A program made the translations under genes and the position numbers. Below, one piece after another: positions 1-8,157 of a DNA stretch of 57,496 bases. The stretch covers positions 1-57,496 of the forward strand of contig JAKSKB010000002.1 of NCBI GenBank assembly GCA_024401975.1. The letters run 5' to 3'. This stretch comes from Bacteroidales bacterium (GTDB lineage: Bacteria; Bacteroidota; Bacteroidia; Bacteroidales; UBA932). Numbering within the stretch: the first letter of the stretch is position 1; the number at the start of each line of letters is the position of its first letter. The notes beneath the pieces are model-generated. The model saw nothing but the letters and a program-made list of their open reading frames with translations, was not told the origin of the DNA and searched no databases.

Positions 1-1
1 C

Positions 2-166
2 TCGAAGGACGTGTCGGGCAAAGGCCAGAGCTAGATCAATTCCCTGTACGCCTACGTGGACGGTCAGTTGCAACGCATATAGGACGCCAGTTTCTCCCTC
101 GCCAGTTATCTTTTCGGCAGATGCGTACGGGATGACAGCGGCAATTCTTCGGTAGAGATAGACCCC
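2..166 (+). pseudogene. 5' part of phosphatase gene, interrupted by two TAG codons
   Basis: Read in the frame of the downstream phosphatase, this stretch is protein-like throughout except for TAG codons at 32-34 and 80-82. The residues between and after them (for example AYVDGQLQRI and DASFSLASYLFG) look like the first helix of a periplasmic Cache sensor, which the downstream reading frame lacks. TAG is an ordinary stop elsewhere in the window (mraZ, mraY, uxaC), so recoding is unlikely. I infer that the gene once started before the window and has picked up two nonsense changes (CAG or GAG to TAG), or that the sequence has errors close to a contig end. Confidence 0.6.
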
Positions 167-1714
167 GTGACTTTCGTCCGCCCCACTCCGGAGGAATGTT
201 ACCGTTTCATGCAGCAGTTCATGGCCGCCAATCCCATCGTCTGCGGCATCGCCATCGAGTTTGAACGCAACGTTTACTCCGATGTAGAAAGCATCTACGG
301 GTTCACACCGTACGTGACGCGCCTTTCCGGGGAGTTCAGACATATGGACCTCGGAATGATTACCGACAGTTTCGAATGGGAATGGTACACCAAACCGGCC
401 CAAACCGGCAAAGCCTGCTGGGTCAGTCCTTTCCGTGACTCAAGTGTAGACCACGTCATCGCTTCCTACACAATTCCCGTATATACTTCAGGAAAATTGT
501 TCGCCGTGATGGCGGTAGATATCGATACCGAGAGTTTCAGTTCCAAATGCGATGAGATTTCTCCCTACCCGGGTGCCAGCGTTACGATGATTGATGACCG
601 TTCCCGCTTCATCTCACACCCCGACAGTTCGTACCTGATGAAGAGGGTGTATGACATCAACGAAACGGAAGAGTTGACAATAGACAAGGACACCCAAGAC
701 AAGATGGAATTAGGACAGCCCGGGCGCGCCATAATCAGATGGAACGACGAGGAGATGCTGCTGTATTTCGCCCCCATCGAGCGCACGGACTGGATGGTGA
801 CCATCCGATGTCCCGAGCACGAGGTTTTCGGAGGTGTGAAAAGGATGAAGAACGTAACGACACGCATAGCAGTCCTGAGCATCCTGGTGATGATTCTGAG
901 CCTGTTGCTGATTTTCAGGAACGTACAGTCCGCCGTGATAACCAAGGCGAGAATAGAGAACGAATTGAAAGTTGCGGCGGAGATACAGTTGGATATGCTT
1001 CCCAAGGGTTACTCGGATTCACCTGACTGCGAGACAGTGGACGTTTTCGGCTTTCAAAAGTCAGCAAAGAGCGTAGGAGGGGATTTGTACGATTATTTCA
1101 TTCGCGACGGAAAACTGTTCTTCTGTCTTGGAGACGTTTCAGGCAAAGGTGTCCCGGCGGCCCTTTATATGGCGGTCATCCTTTCTCTGTTCCGCAACAT
1201 CACGAATGGTTGTGAGAATCCGGACGAGATAGTCGGGTCCATCAACAATACAATGGAAGAGCGAAATGCCAGCAATATGTTCTGCACCTTGTTTGTCGGT
1301 GTGCTGGACCTTGCGACCGGCCATATGACATATTGCAATGCCGGCCACAATGCTCCGATGGTGAAAAGGGCGGGCAAAGAAAGGGACGTCCGCTTCGCCA
1401 AAGTCAACGTCAATCTGGCCATCGGAGTCCTGAGCAGGTTCGCATACAAGGGAGAAGAAATGCAGCTCCATCCCGGGGATATGGTTCTTCTATACACCGA
1501 CGGTGTCACGGAAGCGGAGGACAGGAACAAGAATCTTTTCGGAGACGAAGCCGCCCTCGCGGCATTCGCCGATGCCACCCGCAATACGTCCACTGATTCC
1601 AAGAAGTGCATGGAAAGCATTTATGATGCTTTGACCGCACACACCTCCGGAGCCGAGCAGAATGATGACATCACAGTGCTCGCCAGTGCGTTCAAAGGCC
1701 GCGGAGAGATCTGA
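167..1714 (+). CDS. Cache-sensor / PP2C (SpoIIE, RsbU-type) serine phosphatase, N-terminus missing
   Basis: The 515-residue frame opens at a GTG. Residues 1-225 resemble the later part of a dCache extracellular sensor. A transmembrane helix lies at about 232-250, followed by a short linker and a SpoIIE/PP2C domain with VGGDLYDYF near 302, GDVSGKG near 322 and TDGVTEAED near 444, the acidic metal-binding motifs of the family. Such proteins dephosphorylate anti-sigma-factor antagonists in partner-switching pathways; the partner is not in the window. Starting at 167 leaves out the first membrane helix needed to place the sensor outside the cell, so the product is probably incomplete or the gene is dead. 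The stop lies 4 nt from the miaB stop on the other strand. Confidence 0.75.
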   Translation: MTFVRPTPEECYRFMQQFMAANPIVCGIAIEFERNVYSDVESIYGFTPYVTRLSGEFRHMDLGMITDSFEWEWYTKPAQTGKACWVSPFRDSSVDHVIASYTIPVYTSGKLFAVMAVDIDTESFSSKCDEISPYPGASVTMIDDRSRFISHPDSSYLMKRVYDINETEELTIDKDTQDKMELGQPGRAIIRWNDEEMLLYFAPIERTDWMVTIRCPEHEVFGGVKRMKNVTTRIAVLSILVMILSLLLIFRNVQSAVITKARIENELKVAAEIQLDMLPKGYSDSPDCETVDVFGFQKSAKSVGGDLYDYFIRDGKLFFCLGDVSGKGVPAALYMAVILSLFRNITNGCENPDEIVGSINNTMEERNASNMFCTLFVGVLDLATGHMTYCNAGHNAPMVKRAGKERDVRFAKVNVNLAIGVLSRFAYKGEEMQLHPGDMVLLYTDGVTEAEDRNKNLFGDEAALAAFADATRNTSTDSKKCMESIYDALTAHTSGAEQNDDITVLASAFKGRGEI

Positions 1715-1718
1715 GCGG

Positions 1719-3038
1719 TCAAGGCTTCACACGGCATAGCAACGTGGCGGAAGTGCAGTCCACCACCTCGACACTGACATAGTCGCCCGCCTTGTGCACG
1801 CTGTCAGCGAAAACGCACATCTTGTTGTTGGACGTGCGCCCGCAGAGATCTTCCGAGCTTCTTCTGGAGGGTCCCTCCACCAGCACTTCGAACGTTTTCC
1901 CTATGTCTCTGCGATAATTCTCAAGGCTCTTCCTGTTCTGCAGTTCTATTATCTCATTGAGACGGCGCGTCTTGGTCGCGGCATCGACGTCATCCGGATA
2001 ATGACGGGCCGCAATGGTACCGGGCCTTTCCGAATATTGGAACATATATGCCGCATCGAATCCGACTTTTTCGAAGAGATCGAGCGTCGCCCTGTGGTCT
2101 TCCTCCGTTTCCGAGCAGAAGCCGGCTATGACGTCTGTGGTAATGCCGCAATCCGGAATGATGCTGCGGATATATTCCACTCTGTCGAAATACCACTGCG
2201 CCGTATAGCGCCGCCGCATCTTTTCGAGTATCCTGTCGCTGCCTGACTGTACGGGAAGATGGATGTGCCGGCAGATGTTGGGGTAAGCGGCCATAGTGCG
2301 TATCACTTCATCGGAAATGTCCTGCGGATTGGACGTAGCGAAACGCACTCTCAGGTCCGGGTTCACACGAGCCACCATCTCAAGCAGGCGTGCAAAATTC
2401 ACGTCCTCCCCGGTGACCGGGTCAGACCATCTGTAAGAGTCCACATTCTGCCCAAGCAGAGTCACTTCCCTGTATCCCTTCGAATGGACGTCGCAGGCTT
2501 CCCGCACTATTGAACGGGCATCCCTGCTGCGCTCCACTCCTCTGGTGTACGGCACTACGCAATATGAACAGACGTTGTTGCAACCGCGCATTATGGAGAT
2601 GAACGCCGCAACTCCGTTGGTGTCGGTGCGCACAGGCACTATATCGGCATAGGTCTCCTCACGCGACAAGGTCACGTCTATCTGAGGTCTGCGGGAAGCC
2701 TCTTTTATCAGCTCCGGAAGACGCCTGTACGTGTCCGGGCCCGCCACTATGTCAACCTTCCCGGATTCCAGAAGATTCTCCTTCATCCTCTCGGCCATAC
2801 AGCCCACAATGCCGACAAGCACCTCTGGACGGGCCTTCTTATTCAGCGCAAACTGTCCGATGCGCCCGTGTATGCGCTGTTCGGCATTGTCTCTGACGGA
2901 GCAGGTGTTGGCCAGTATCACGTCCGCTTCGGATATGTCTTCCGTCCGCTCATAACCTTCCGCGGCAAGGATGGAAAAGATGACTTCGGTGTCATTGACG
3001 TTCATCTGGCAACCATAAGTCTCAATGTATAGTTTCAT
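1719..3038 (-). CDS. miaB: tRNA-2-methylthio-N6-dimethylallyladenosine synthase MiaB
   Basis: This 439-residue radical-SAM methylthiotransferase adds the 2-methylthio group to N6-isopentenyl-A37 of tRNAs reading UNN codons. The N-terminal UPF0004 domain has its three cluster cysteines at about 10, 46 and 80. The radical-SAM triad CxxxCxxC is at 153, 157 and 160 (RGCNNVCSYC). A TRAM domain closes the C-terminus. Length and motifs are normal and complete. Transcription probably starts from the minus-strand -7 element at 3068-3075, giving a leader of roughly 25 nt, back to back with the promoter of the lipoprotein gene. Confidence 0.96.
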   Translation of the reverse strand: MKLYIETYGCQMNVNDTEVIFSILAAEGYERTEDISEADVILANTCSVRDNAEQRIHGRIGQFALNKKARPEVLVGIVGCMAERMKENLLESGKVDIVAGPDTYRRLPELIKEASRRPQIDVTLSREETYADIVPVRTDTNGVAAFISIMRGCNNVCSYCVVPYTRGVERSRDARSIVREACDVHSKGYREVTLLGQNVDSYRWSDPVTGEDVNFARLLEMVARVNPDLRVRFATSNPQDISDEVIRTMAAYPNICRHIHLPVQSGSDRILEKMRRRYTAQWYFDRVEYIRSIIPDCGITTDVIAGFCSETEEDHRATLDLFEKVGFDAAYMFQYSERPGTIAARHYPDDVDAATKTRRLNEIIELQNRKSLENYRRDIGKTFEVLVEGPSRRSSEDLCGRTSNNKMCVFADSVHKAGDYVSVEVVDCTSATLLCRVKP

Positions 3039-3067
3039 TCGGCACGACTGTTGTATGTTCGGGGCTG

Positions 3068-3075
3068 CAAAGATA
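3068..3075 (-). promoter_or_regulatory. Promoter -7 element of miaB
   Basis: The minus strand reads TATCTTTG, an exact match to the Bacteroidetes -7 consensus TAnnTTTG, 29 nt before the miaB ATG. No strong -33 TTTG is evident at the usual spacing. Confidence 0.55.
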
Positions 3076-3096
3076 GGATATTTCCCCCAATTCCAT

Positions 3097-3104
3097 TATA
3101 TTTG
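3097..3104 (+). promoter_or_regulatory. Promoter -7 element, near-leaderless lipoprotein gene
   Basis: TATATTTG matches the consensus TAnnTTTG and ends only 5 nt before the ATG at 3110. The expected transcription start falls on or within a nucleotide or two of the start codon, so the mRNA would have practically no leader. It lies 21 bp from the divergent miaB element. Confidence 0.55.
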
Positions 3105-3109
3105 CTATT

Positions 3110-3598
3110 ATGAAACCTTCAGTGAAATCATTCAAATGGCTCGGATCTCTCAAGGTCCTGATGCTCGCGATTCTGCTTGCAGCCGCAAGCTCCTGCGTGG
3201 ACGTGCGCAAGTTGGATATAAGGAAATGTTATCCCGTCGCCATCACTCCGCACGGACTTTCTTCTTTTGGAATCACCTTGCGTACGGTGGTGGACAATAC
3301 CGGGAAAGGAGTCGAGTTGTCGGATATGACCATCACCGTCCACACCAGGGACAAGCAGAAACTGATGTTCATCACCGCCGAGCCTGTCAGCATAGGAGGA
3401 TTCGGGGAAAGCCGGTTCAATCTCGACTGCCGAGCCAATTTCTATGAAGGTTTCTCCATCCTGAAGCTGAAAGACATATTGGATGAGGGAGATTATGACG
3501 ACTACCGGGCGGACATCACGGTGAGGGTGGCACAGGAAGGAAAGAAGGGGCAGCTGATAAGAATACCTGACATCCCTTTGGAACGGTTTGAGAAGTAA
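3110..3598 (+). CDS. Small lipoprotein, LEA/WHy-like beta-sandwich (tentative)
   Basis: This is a 162-residue protein with a basic N-terminus, a hydrophobic segment at about 14-26 and a lipobox ending at Cys29 (AAASSC), so it is probably lipid-anchored. The mature part alternates hydrophobic and polar stretches (FGITLRTVVDNTGKGVEL, MTITVHTRDKQ), reminiscent of LEA14/WHy-type immunoglobulin-like domains in small Bacteroidales lipoproteins. No catalytic motif is visible and function is unknown. It is followed after 24 nt by the SPOR-domain gene with no promoter in between, suggesting co-transcription. Confidence 0.7.
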   Translation: MKPSVKSFKWLGSLKVLMLAILLAAASSCVDVRKLDIRKCYPVAITPHGLSSFGITLRTVVDNTGKGVELSDMTITVHTRDKQKLMFITAEPVSIGGFGESRFNLDCRANFYEGFSILKLKDILDEGDYDDYRADITVRVAQEGKKGQLIRIPDIPLERFEK

Positions 3599-3634
3599 AA
3601 ATCCTATTGAAACGGTTTTCGAATGATATATATT

Positions 3635-4204
3635 ATGAAAAGGATAATTGCATTGCTGACCGCGTCAGTTATGGCCGCACCGCTGCTCAAGGCCCAGGAG
3701 CTGGTGATTCCCGACGGGTATGAAGTGGTGGATTCTATAATCTGCCGTCCTGCGGATGCCGTGGACGAGACTCTTGTCGGGCAGTCCGTTTTTTCGTCAA
3801 TGCCGGCCAACACAGTCACTGTCAGACAAAGCCCCGGAGTGAGGGACTCAATGGAAGTGCACGTCAGAGAGAATGCCTCGAAAAAGCTCACAGGTTACAG
3901 GATAAGGATTTTCTTTGACAACAAACAGGATTCAAGGGAACAGTCCGAAGCCGTGCTGAAACAGTTCCAGACGCATTTTCCGGGAGTGGCGGCATATAGG
4001 AGCTTCGTCAATCCGTTTTTCAAGGTGACCGTGGGGGATTTCCGCACAAAATCAGAAGCTGCCCGTTTTCACGAGCAGGTGGCGGAAGTGTTCGCCACCG
4101 CATTCATTGTAAAGGAAAACATCAATTTCCCAGTGGCTGACAAGGAAAACGCTTTCGTGATTGACACGTTACTGCTCATCAAACCCATAAATACGTCACT
4201 CTGA
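3635..4204 (+). CDS. SPOR-domain periplasmic protein
   Basis: An upstream in-frame ATG exists at 3623, but MKRIIALLTASVMAAP from 3635 makes a cleaner signal peptide (189 residues). The region after signal cleavage is variable up to about residue 85. From there to about 163 is a SPOR domain (GYRIRIFF, FVNPFFKVTVGDFRT, FIVKENINF), a fold that binds denuded glycan strands of septal peptidoglycan. Its placement between an envelope lipoprotein and rpoN fits an envelope role, though the partner is unknown. Its stop at 4202-4204 is one base before the rpoN start. Confidence 0.8.
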   Translation: MKRIIALLTASVMAAPLLKAQELVIPDGYEVVDSIICRPADAVDETLVGQSVFSSMPANTVTVRQSPGVRDSMEVHVRENASKKLTGYRIRIFFDNKQDSREQSEAVLKQFQTHFPGVAAYRSFVNPFFKVTVGDFRTKSEAARFHEQVAEVFATAFIVKENINFPVADKENAFVIDTLLLIKPINTSL

Positions 4205-4205
4205 A

Positions 4206-5621
4206 ATGATTAAGCAAGGGCTCGTCCAGAAGCAGACTCAGAAGCTTTCCCCAATCCAGATTACTACAATCAGGATGATAGCCACTCCTACCCAAGAATT
4301 GATGCAGGAGGTGAAGGACGAATGGGAGAGCAATCCCGTACTTGAGGACGAGCCGGCAGCGGAGCGCGACAACGAAGAGACGGAAGAGGTCCGGGAAATT
4401 TCAATCGATGAACTCAAAGCCGAGGAGGACATTCCCTCCTATCGCCTGAACGTCAATAACAGGGGCCGTGACGAAGTGCCCGACTATCCGAGATTCTCCG
4501 TGCAGGAAAGTTTCAGCGAAAGCCTGATGGAACAACTCGGATTCAAGGAAATGAGCGACAGGGAACGTGAGGTCGCCGGATTCATCATCGGCAGTCTGGA
4601 TGATGACGGATATCTGCGCCGCGACATAGATTCGCTCATCGATGACCTCGCTTTCAGGATGAACATCTATTCCGATGCCGATGAAATCCTGAGGCTTCTG
4701 AAGGTCATACAGGAGTTCGAACCGGCTGGAGTGGGAGCCCGCGACCTTCGTGAATGCCTTCTGATACAGCTCCGTGAATCTCAAAAGACGGAAGATACCC
4801 AGAACGCCATCCGTATCCTTGATGAATGTTTTGAAGAATTCACCGGCAGACACTATGACAAGGTGATGTCCCGGCTGGGACTTTCAAAAGACGAAATGAA
4901 GGCGTCAATCAAGAGGATTCTCCGTCTAAACCCTTCCCCGGGAGGGCAGATGGAAACGGATGATATGGACAAAAGGCAGCAAATCATACCGGATTTCAAA
5001 CTGAGAATGACTGAAAACGGGCTTGAAATGGAGATGCCGCGCTTCCCGATGCCGGAAATCCGAATCAAGCGAAAGTATGCCGAACTTCTGGAAGATGCCC
5101 GCAATTCCGATGACAGAGAGAAAAAAGAGGCTGCCACTTTCGTCAAGCAGAAGATAGACTCCGCGAAATGGTACGTGGAGGCGCTGCGCCAGCGGCACAC
5201 CACTCTCGAAAAAACGATGAACGCCATCATAGACTTCCAGAGAGAATATTTCGAAGACGGGGACGAAAGCCACCTGAAACCTATGGTTCTCAAAGACATA
5301 GCGGCCGCTACCGGATATGACATATCCACCATTTCAAGAGTGGTCAGTTCCAAGTACATTGACACCCATTTCGGGATACTCCCCCTCAAGCACTTCTTCT
5401 CCGAAGGTCTCACCTCCAAGAGCGGAGAGGAGGTTTCGTCAAGAGAAATCAAGCAGGTGATACGCGAGATGGTGGACTCGGAGGACAAGAATAATCCGCT
5501 GACGGATGACAGGCTGGTCGAAATACTCACCAGCAAGGGATACAACGTAGCCCGAAGGACTGTGGCCAAATACAGAGAGCAACTCGGCATCTTGAAAGCG
5601 CGGCTCAGGAAAGAGTTCTAA
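4206..5621 (+). CDS. rpoN: RNA polymerase sigma-54 factor RpoN
   Basis: This 471-residue sigma-54 has a Gln-rich activator-interacting region I (KQGLVQKQTQKLSPIQ) at the extreme N-terminus, an acidic linker at about 40-75, the core-binding region in the middle and the RpoN box ARRTVAKYRE at 449-458, which reads the -24 element. It directs transcription that depends on AAA+ enhancer-binding activators; none is encoded in this window. It appears co-transcribed with the SPOR gene. Its stop overlaps the radC stop on the opposite strand. Confidence 0.96.
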   Translation: MIKQGLVQKQTQKLSPIQITTIRMIATPTQELMQEVKDEWESNPVLEDEPAAERDNEETEEVREISIDELKAEEDIPSYRLNVNNRGRDEVPDYPRFSVQESFSESLMEQLGFKEMSDREREVAGFIIGSLDDDGYLRRDIDSLIDDLAFRMNIYSDADEILRLLKVIQEFEPAGVGARDLRECLLIQLRESQKTEDTQNAIRILDECFEEFTGRHYDKVMSRLGLSKDEMKASIKRILRLNPSPGGQMETDDMDKRQQIIPDFKLRMTENGLEMEMPRFPMPEIRIKRKYAELLEDARNSDDREKKEAATFVKQKIDSAKWYVEALRQRHTTLEKTMNAIIDFQREYFEDGDESHLKPMVLKDIAAATGYDISTISRVVSSKYIDTHFGILPLKHFFSEGLTSKSGEEVSSREIKQVIREMVDSEDKNNPLTDDRLVEILTSKGYNVARRTVAKYREQLGILKARLRKEF

Positions 5622-6304
5622 GGCCTTCCCACGCACTCGTCGCAGAAACTGTAATAGCAGTCATCACATATTATCACATGATCCATAAGCGGTATTGCCA
5701 CAGCCTCAGCCGCTTTTTTCAAGTTGAGGGTCTCCCTCACGTCCGCTTCGCCCGGAAGAGGATTCCCCGAAGGATGATTGTGCGCCAGTATAAGTGCCCC
5801 TGCATGGCGGGACAGAGCTTCGCGTATGATACACCGGACATCTATGACAGTGGAGTCGTCTCCTCCTATGCTCATCCTCATATCACCGGTGATGCATTGT
5901 GCCTTATCGAGGAAAAGCACCCAGCATTCCTCGTGCCTGAGCCCTTTCATCTTCGGAAGCATCCACCTGTAAACGTCATCCGCGCCCCTCACCGGAGCCT
6001 TCTTCTCCGTGCAGTTCTCCGCCATCAGCCTGCGTCCCAGTTCCAGAGCGGCAAGAAGAGTCACGGCCTTCGAGAGCTTTACTCCGGGAAAGGTTGAAAG
6101 TCCTTCCAAACCGAATTGGGACAGTTTTACCAGACTGCCTCCGGCAGCATTCATTATGGTTTGGGAAAGTTCAACGGCACTCATCTCGCGAGTCCCCGTA
6201 CGCAACAGTACGGCCAGAAGTTCTGCATCGCTCAAAGTCCCTGTTCCGTGGGAAGCGGCCTTCTCCCGAGGTCTCTCGGAAAGGCAAAGTTGTGACATTT
6301 TCAT
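5618..6304 (-). CDS. radC: RadC-family JAB/MPN-domain protein
   Basis: The product has 228 residues, with an N-terminal helix-hairpin-helix region at about 20-85 and a C-terminal RadC metal-binding domain. The JAMM-like motif has His175, His177 and Asp188 (AHNHPSG...EAD). The family was named for DNA repair, but the activity is unproven. Two starts are possible, at 6304 and 6298 (MKMSQL); both suit the promoter at 6333-6340. The gene is convergent with rpoN, and the stops overlap. Confidence 0.93.
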   Translation of the reverse strand: MKMSQLCLSERPREKAASHGTGTLSDAELLAVLLRTGTREMSAVELSQTIMNAAGGSLVKLSQFGLEGLSTFPGVKLSKAVTLLAALELGRRLMAENCTEKKAPVRGADDVYRWMLPKMKGLRHEECWVLFLDKAQCITGDMRMSIGGDDSTVIDVRCIIREALSRHAGALILAHNHPSGNPLPGEADVRETLNLKKAAEAVAIPLMDHVIICDDCYYSFCDECVGRP

Positions 6305-6332
6305 AGTTGTAAAGGTTTATTCTAATCGGCTT

Positions 6333-6340
6333 CAAATTTA
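6333..6340 (-). promoter_or_regulatory. Promoter -7 element of radC
   Basis: The minus strand reads TAAATTTG, matching TAnnTTTG, 28 nt upstream of the radC ATG at 6304. Confidence 0.5.
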
Positions 6341-6442
6341 CTACTGTTCGCCAGTTGCGACATAAAAAAACGGAAAATTTTTTCTGTTGATAACTTTGTG
6401 TAAAAAATTGTAATGAAGTGGAATATTTTGGAAATTTATGTT

Positions 6443-6450
6443 TATCTTTG
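6443..6450 (+). promoter_or_regulatory. Promoter -7 element of the dcw operon
   Basis: TATCTTTG lies 8 nt before the ATG at 6459 and overlaps the upstream in-frame ATG at 6438. If this element drives the operon, transcription starts at about 6455 and the 6438 start cannot be used. A possible weak -33 sits in the AT-rich stretch before it. A second similar sequence, TAACTTTG at 6391-6398, would give a longer leader. Confidence 0.5.
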
Positions 6451-6458
6451 CTCCTGCT

Positions 6459-6911
6459 ATGACTACATTTATCGGTGAATATCCTTCCAAGCTTGACGAC
6501 AAGGGGCGGCTCGTATTGCCGGCCCCCCTCAAGCGTGCCGTTCCGGCGGGAGGCGACACCAGATTCGTGGTCAAGAAAGACCTTTTTGCGGACTGCCTTG
6601 AGATGTACACCTTCGAAGAATGGCAACGCCGTTCCGAAGAAGTGAAGTCGCGTCTCAATTTCTTCAACGAAGAGCATTCCAGATTCTGGAGGGAGTTCAC
6701 GCGCAATCGCGACGTGGTGGAGCCGGATCCGAAATTCGGGCGTATAACCATCTCCCGCAAACTGCTCGATGCAATCGGAGTTACCAGAGACGTGGTCTTT
6801 TCGGGCAGCGACTACAAGATTGAGATATGGGCGAGGGAGACATTCGAAGCTTCGTCACTTTCTGAAGACGAATTTCTCTCGATAGCCGGGAAACTTTCCG
6901 AAAGAGGATAG
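6459..6911 (+). CDS. mraZ: MraZ, transcriptional regulator of the dcw cluster
   Basis: This AbrB-fold DNA-binding protein usually represses its own operon. MTTFIGEYPSKLDDKGRLV is the standard MraZ N-terminus, so I choose the ATG at 6459 (150 residues) over the in-frame ATG at 6438, which precedes or overlaps the promoter. Two MraZ repeats are visible: DDKGRLVLPAPLK at the front and DPKFGRITISRKLL in the middle. It is the first gene of the cell-wall and division operon, 11 nt before rsmH. Confidence 0.92.
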   Translation: MTTFIGEYPSKLDDKGRLVLPAPLKRAVPAGGDTRFVVKKDLFADCLEMYTFEEWQRRSEEVKSRLNFFNEEHSRFWREFTRNRDVVEPDPKFGRITISRKLLDAIGVTRDVVFSGSDYKIEIWARETFEASSLSEDEFLSIAGKLSERG

Positions 6912-6922
6912 GAGGACCGGAT

Positions 6923-7822
6923 ATGTCAGAATATCATACTCCGGTGCTGCTTGAAGAAAGCGTTTCCGCTTTGGTCGGCAACGCGGACGGGATATACGCC
7001 GACGCCACTTTCGGAGGAGGGGGCCACAGCCGCGAAATCCTGTCACGGCTCGCGTCTGGAGGACGCCTGATCGCTTTCGACAGAGACGCCGAAGCCTGTA
7101 CCAACGCAGTGAATGACAAGAGGTTCACCCTGATAAGGAACAACTTTCGTTTCATCAACAATTTCGCGATGCAACTCGGAGTGCATTTCGATGGCATCCT
7201 GGCAGACCTTGGGGTATCATCGCACCAGTTCGATACGGCGGAACGCGGTTTTTCGTTCCGGTTCGATGCCCCGCTCGATATGAGAATGAATCCCGATGGG
7301 GAGAAAACGGCAGCTGATATCGTGAATTCGTACGGTCAGGATGAGTTGGAAAGGGTGTTGCGCCTGTACGGGGAAGTGGAGAAATCGCACAAGGTCGCGG
7401 AATTGATAGCGGCGGCCAGAACCGTCCGGCCGATAAGGACGACCGTGGAACTGAATGCGGCAATTGAGGCGGTAATACCGCCCTTCGCAGAGCACAAGTA
7501 TCTCGCAAGGGTATATCAGGCTCTGCGCATCGAGGTCAATGAGGAGATGAGGTCTCTCGAGAAATTTCTGGAGGGGGCGAAAGACTGCCTGAAATCCGGA
7601 GGGAGACTCGCGGTCATCACTTACCACTCTCTCGAAGACAGGATGGTGAAGAATTTTATCAGATGCGGGAACGTGGAAGGAAAGGAGGAAAGTGACATAT
7701 ACGGAAGGGTGACGCCGCCCCTGAAGGCCGTGAACAGGAAACCTGTTCTTCCTGGCGAAAGCGAGATTGCCGCCAACACGAGGGCGAGAAGTGCAAAACT
7801 GAGGATTGCAGAGAAGATATGA
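6923..7822 (+). CDS. rsmH: 16S rRNA (cytosine1402-N4)-methyltransferase RsmH
   Basis: This 299-residue SAM-dependent enzyme (MraW) methylates C1402 in the decoding centre of 16S rRNA. The opening YHTPVLLEES and the SAM-binding loop ATFGGGGHSREIL are diagnostic. FDGILADLGVSSHQ and VITYHSLEDRMVK are further conserved blocks. The last four bases overlap the start of the FtsL-like gene (ATGA), which suggests translational coupling. Confidence 0.97.
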   Translation: MSEYHTPVLLEESVSALVGNADGIYADATFGGGGHSREILSRLASGGRLIAFDRDAEACTNAVNDKRFTLIRNNFRFINNFAMQLGVHFDGILADLGVSSHQFDTAERGFSFRFDAPLDMRMNPDGEKTAADIVNSYGQDELERVLRLYGEVEKSHKVAELIAAARTVRPIRTTVELNAAIEAVIPPFAEHKYLARVYQALRIEVNEEMRSLEKFLEGAKDCLKSGGRLAVITYHSLEDRMVKNFIRCGNVEGKEESDIYGRVTPPLKAVNRKPVLPGESEIAANTRARSAKLRIAEKI

Positions 7823-8157
7823 GTGAAAAGAAAAACATTCTGAAAATAGTCGCCGGCATACTCAAGTCGATGTATGAGGGGAAGTTGCTTCTGCGCATCA
7901 AGGCGGACAGGCTCTTCCCTCAGATAGCATTCACCTTCATGCTGATATTCGTCACCATACTGGTGAACATCGTCGTAGAGAACAACCTTGCGGTGATGCA
8001 GGACAACAAGAGTCTGCTCGGTGAATTGGAAATCACCTGTACGCAAAAGAAATATGAGCTCATAACCCTCGGACGCCGGAGCACCGTCGGGAAGATGCTT
8101 GAAGATATGAACTCGGAAGTCGGAGAACCCACGGTCCCCGCTGTGATAATCAAATGA
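7819..8157 (+). CDS. ftsL: FtsL-like bitopic division protein
   Basis: The product has 112 residues, with a basic cytoplasmic segment, one transmembrane helix at about 35-55 (IAFTFMLIFVTILVNIVV) and a short, probably coiled-coil periplasmic segment. Sequence similarity to FtsL is weak, as is usual in Bacteroidetes. The call rests on size, topology and its position between rsmH and ftsI. FtsL with FtsB/FtsQ activates FtsWI at the septum. It overlaps ftsI by 4 nt. Confidence 0.75.
   Translation: MSEKKNILKIVAGILKSMYEGKLLLRIKADRLFPQIAFTFMLIFVTILVNIVVENNLAVMQDNKSLLGELEITCTQKKYELITLGRRSTVGKMLEDMNSEVGEPTVPAVIIK

Noticed and set aside
1..170. Reassignment of TAG to glutamine in this genome
   Set aside because: Intact genes such as mraZ, mraY, uxaC, exuT and the TlpA-like gene all end at TAG with normal family lengths, so TAG is a working stop.
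3520..3560. Sigma-54 promoter from TGGCAC
   Set aside because: The -12 TTGC partner at the needed spacing is missing and the site lies inside a coding region.
4853..5590. Long open frame on the minus strand opposite rpoN
   Set aside because: Ser/Leu-rich shadow frame with no family features; the same holds for other long antisense frames over dcw genes, kduD and uxaC.
6438..6458. mraZ start at the first in-frame ATG
   Set aside because: The -7 element lies across these codons, and MTTFIGEY from 6459 matches the family start.
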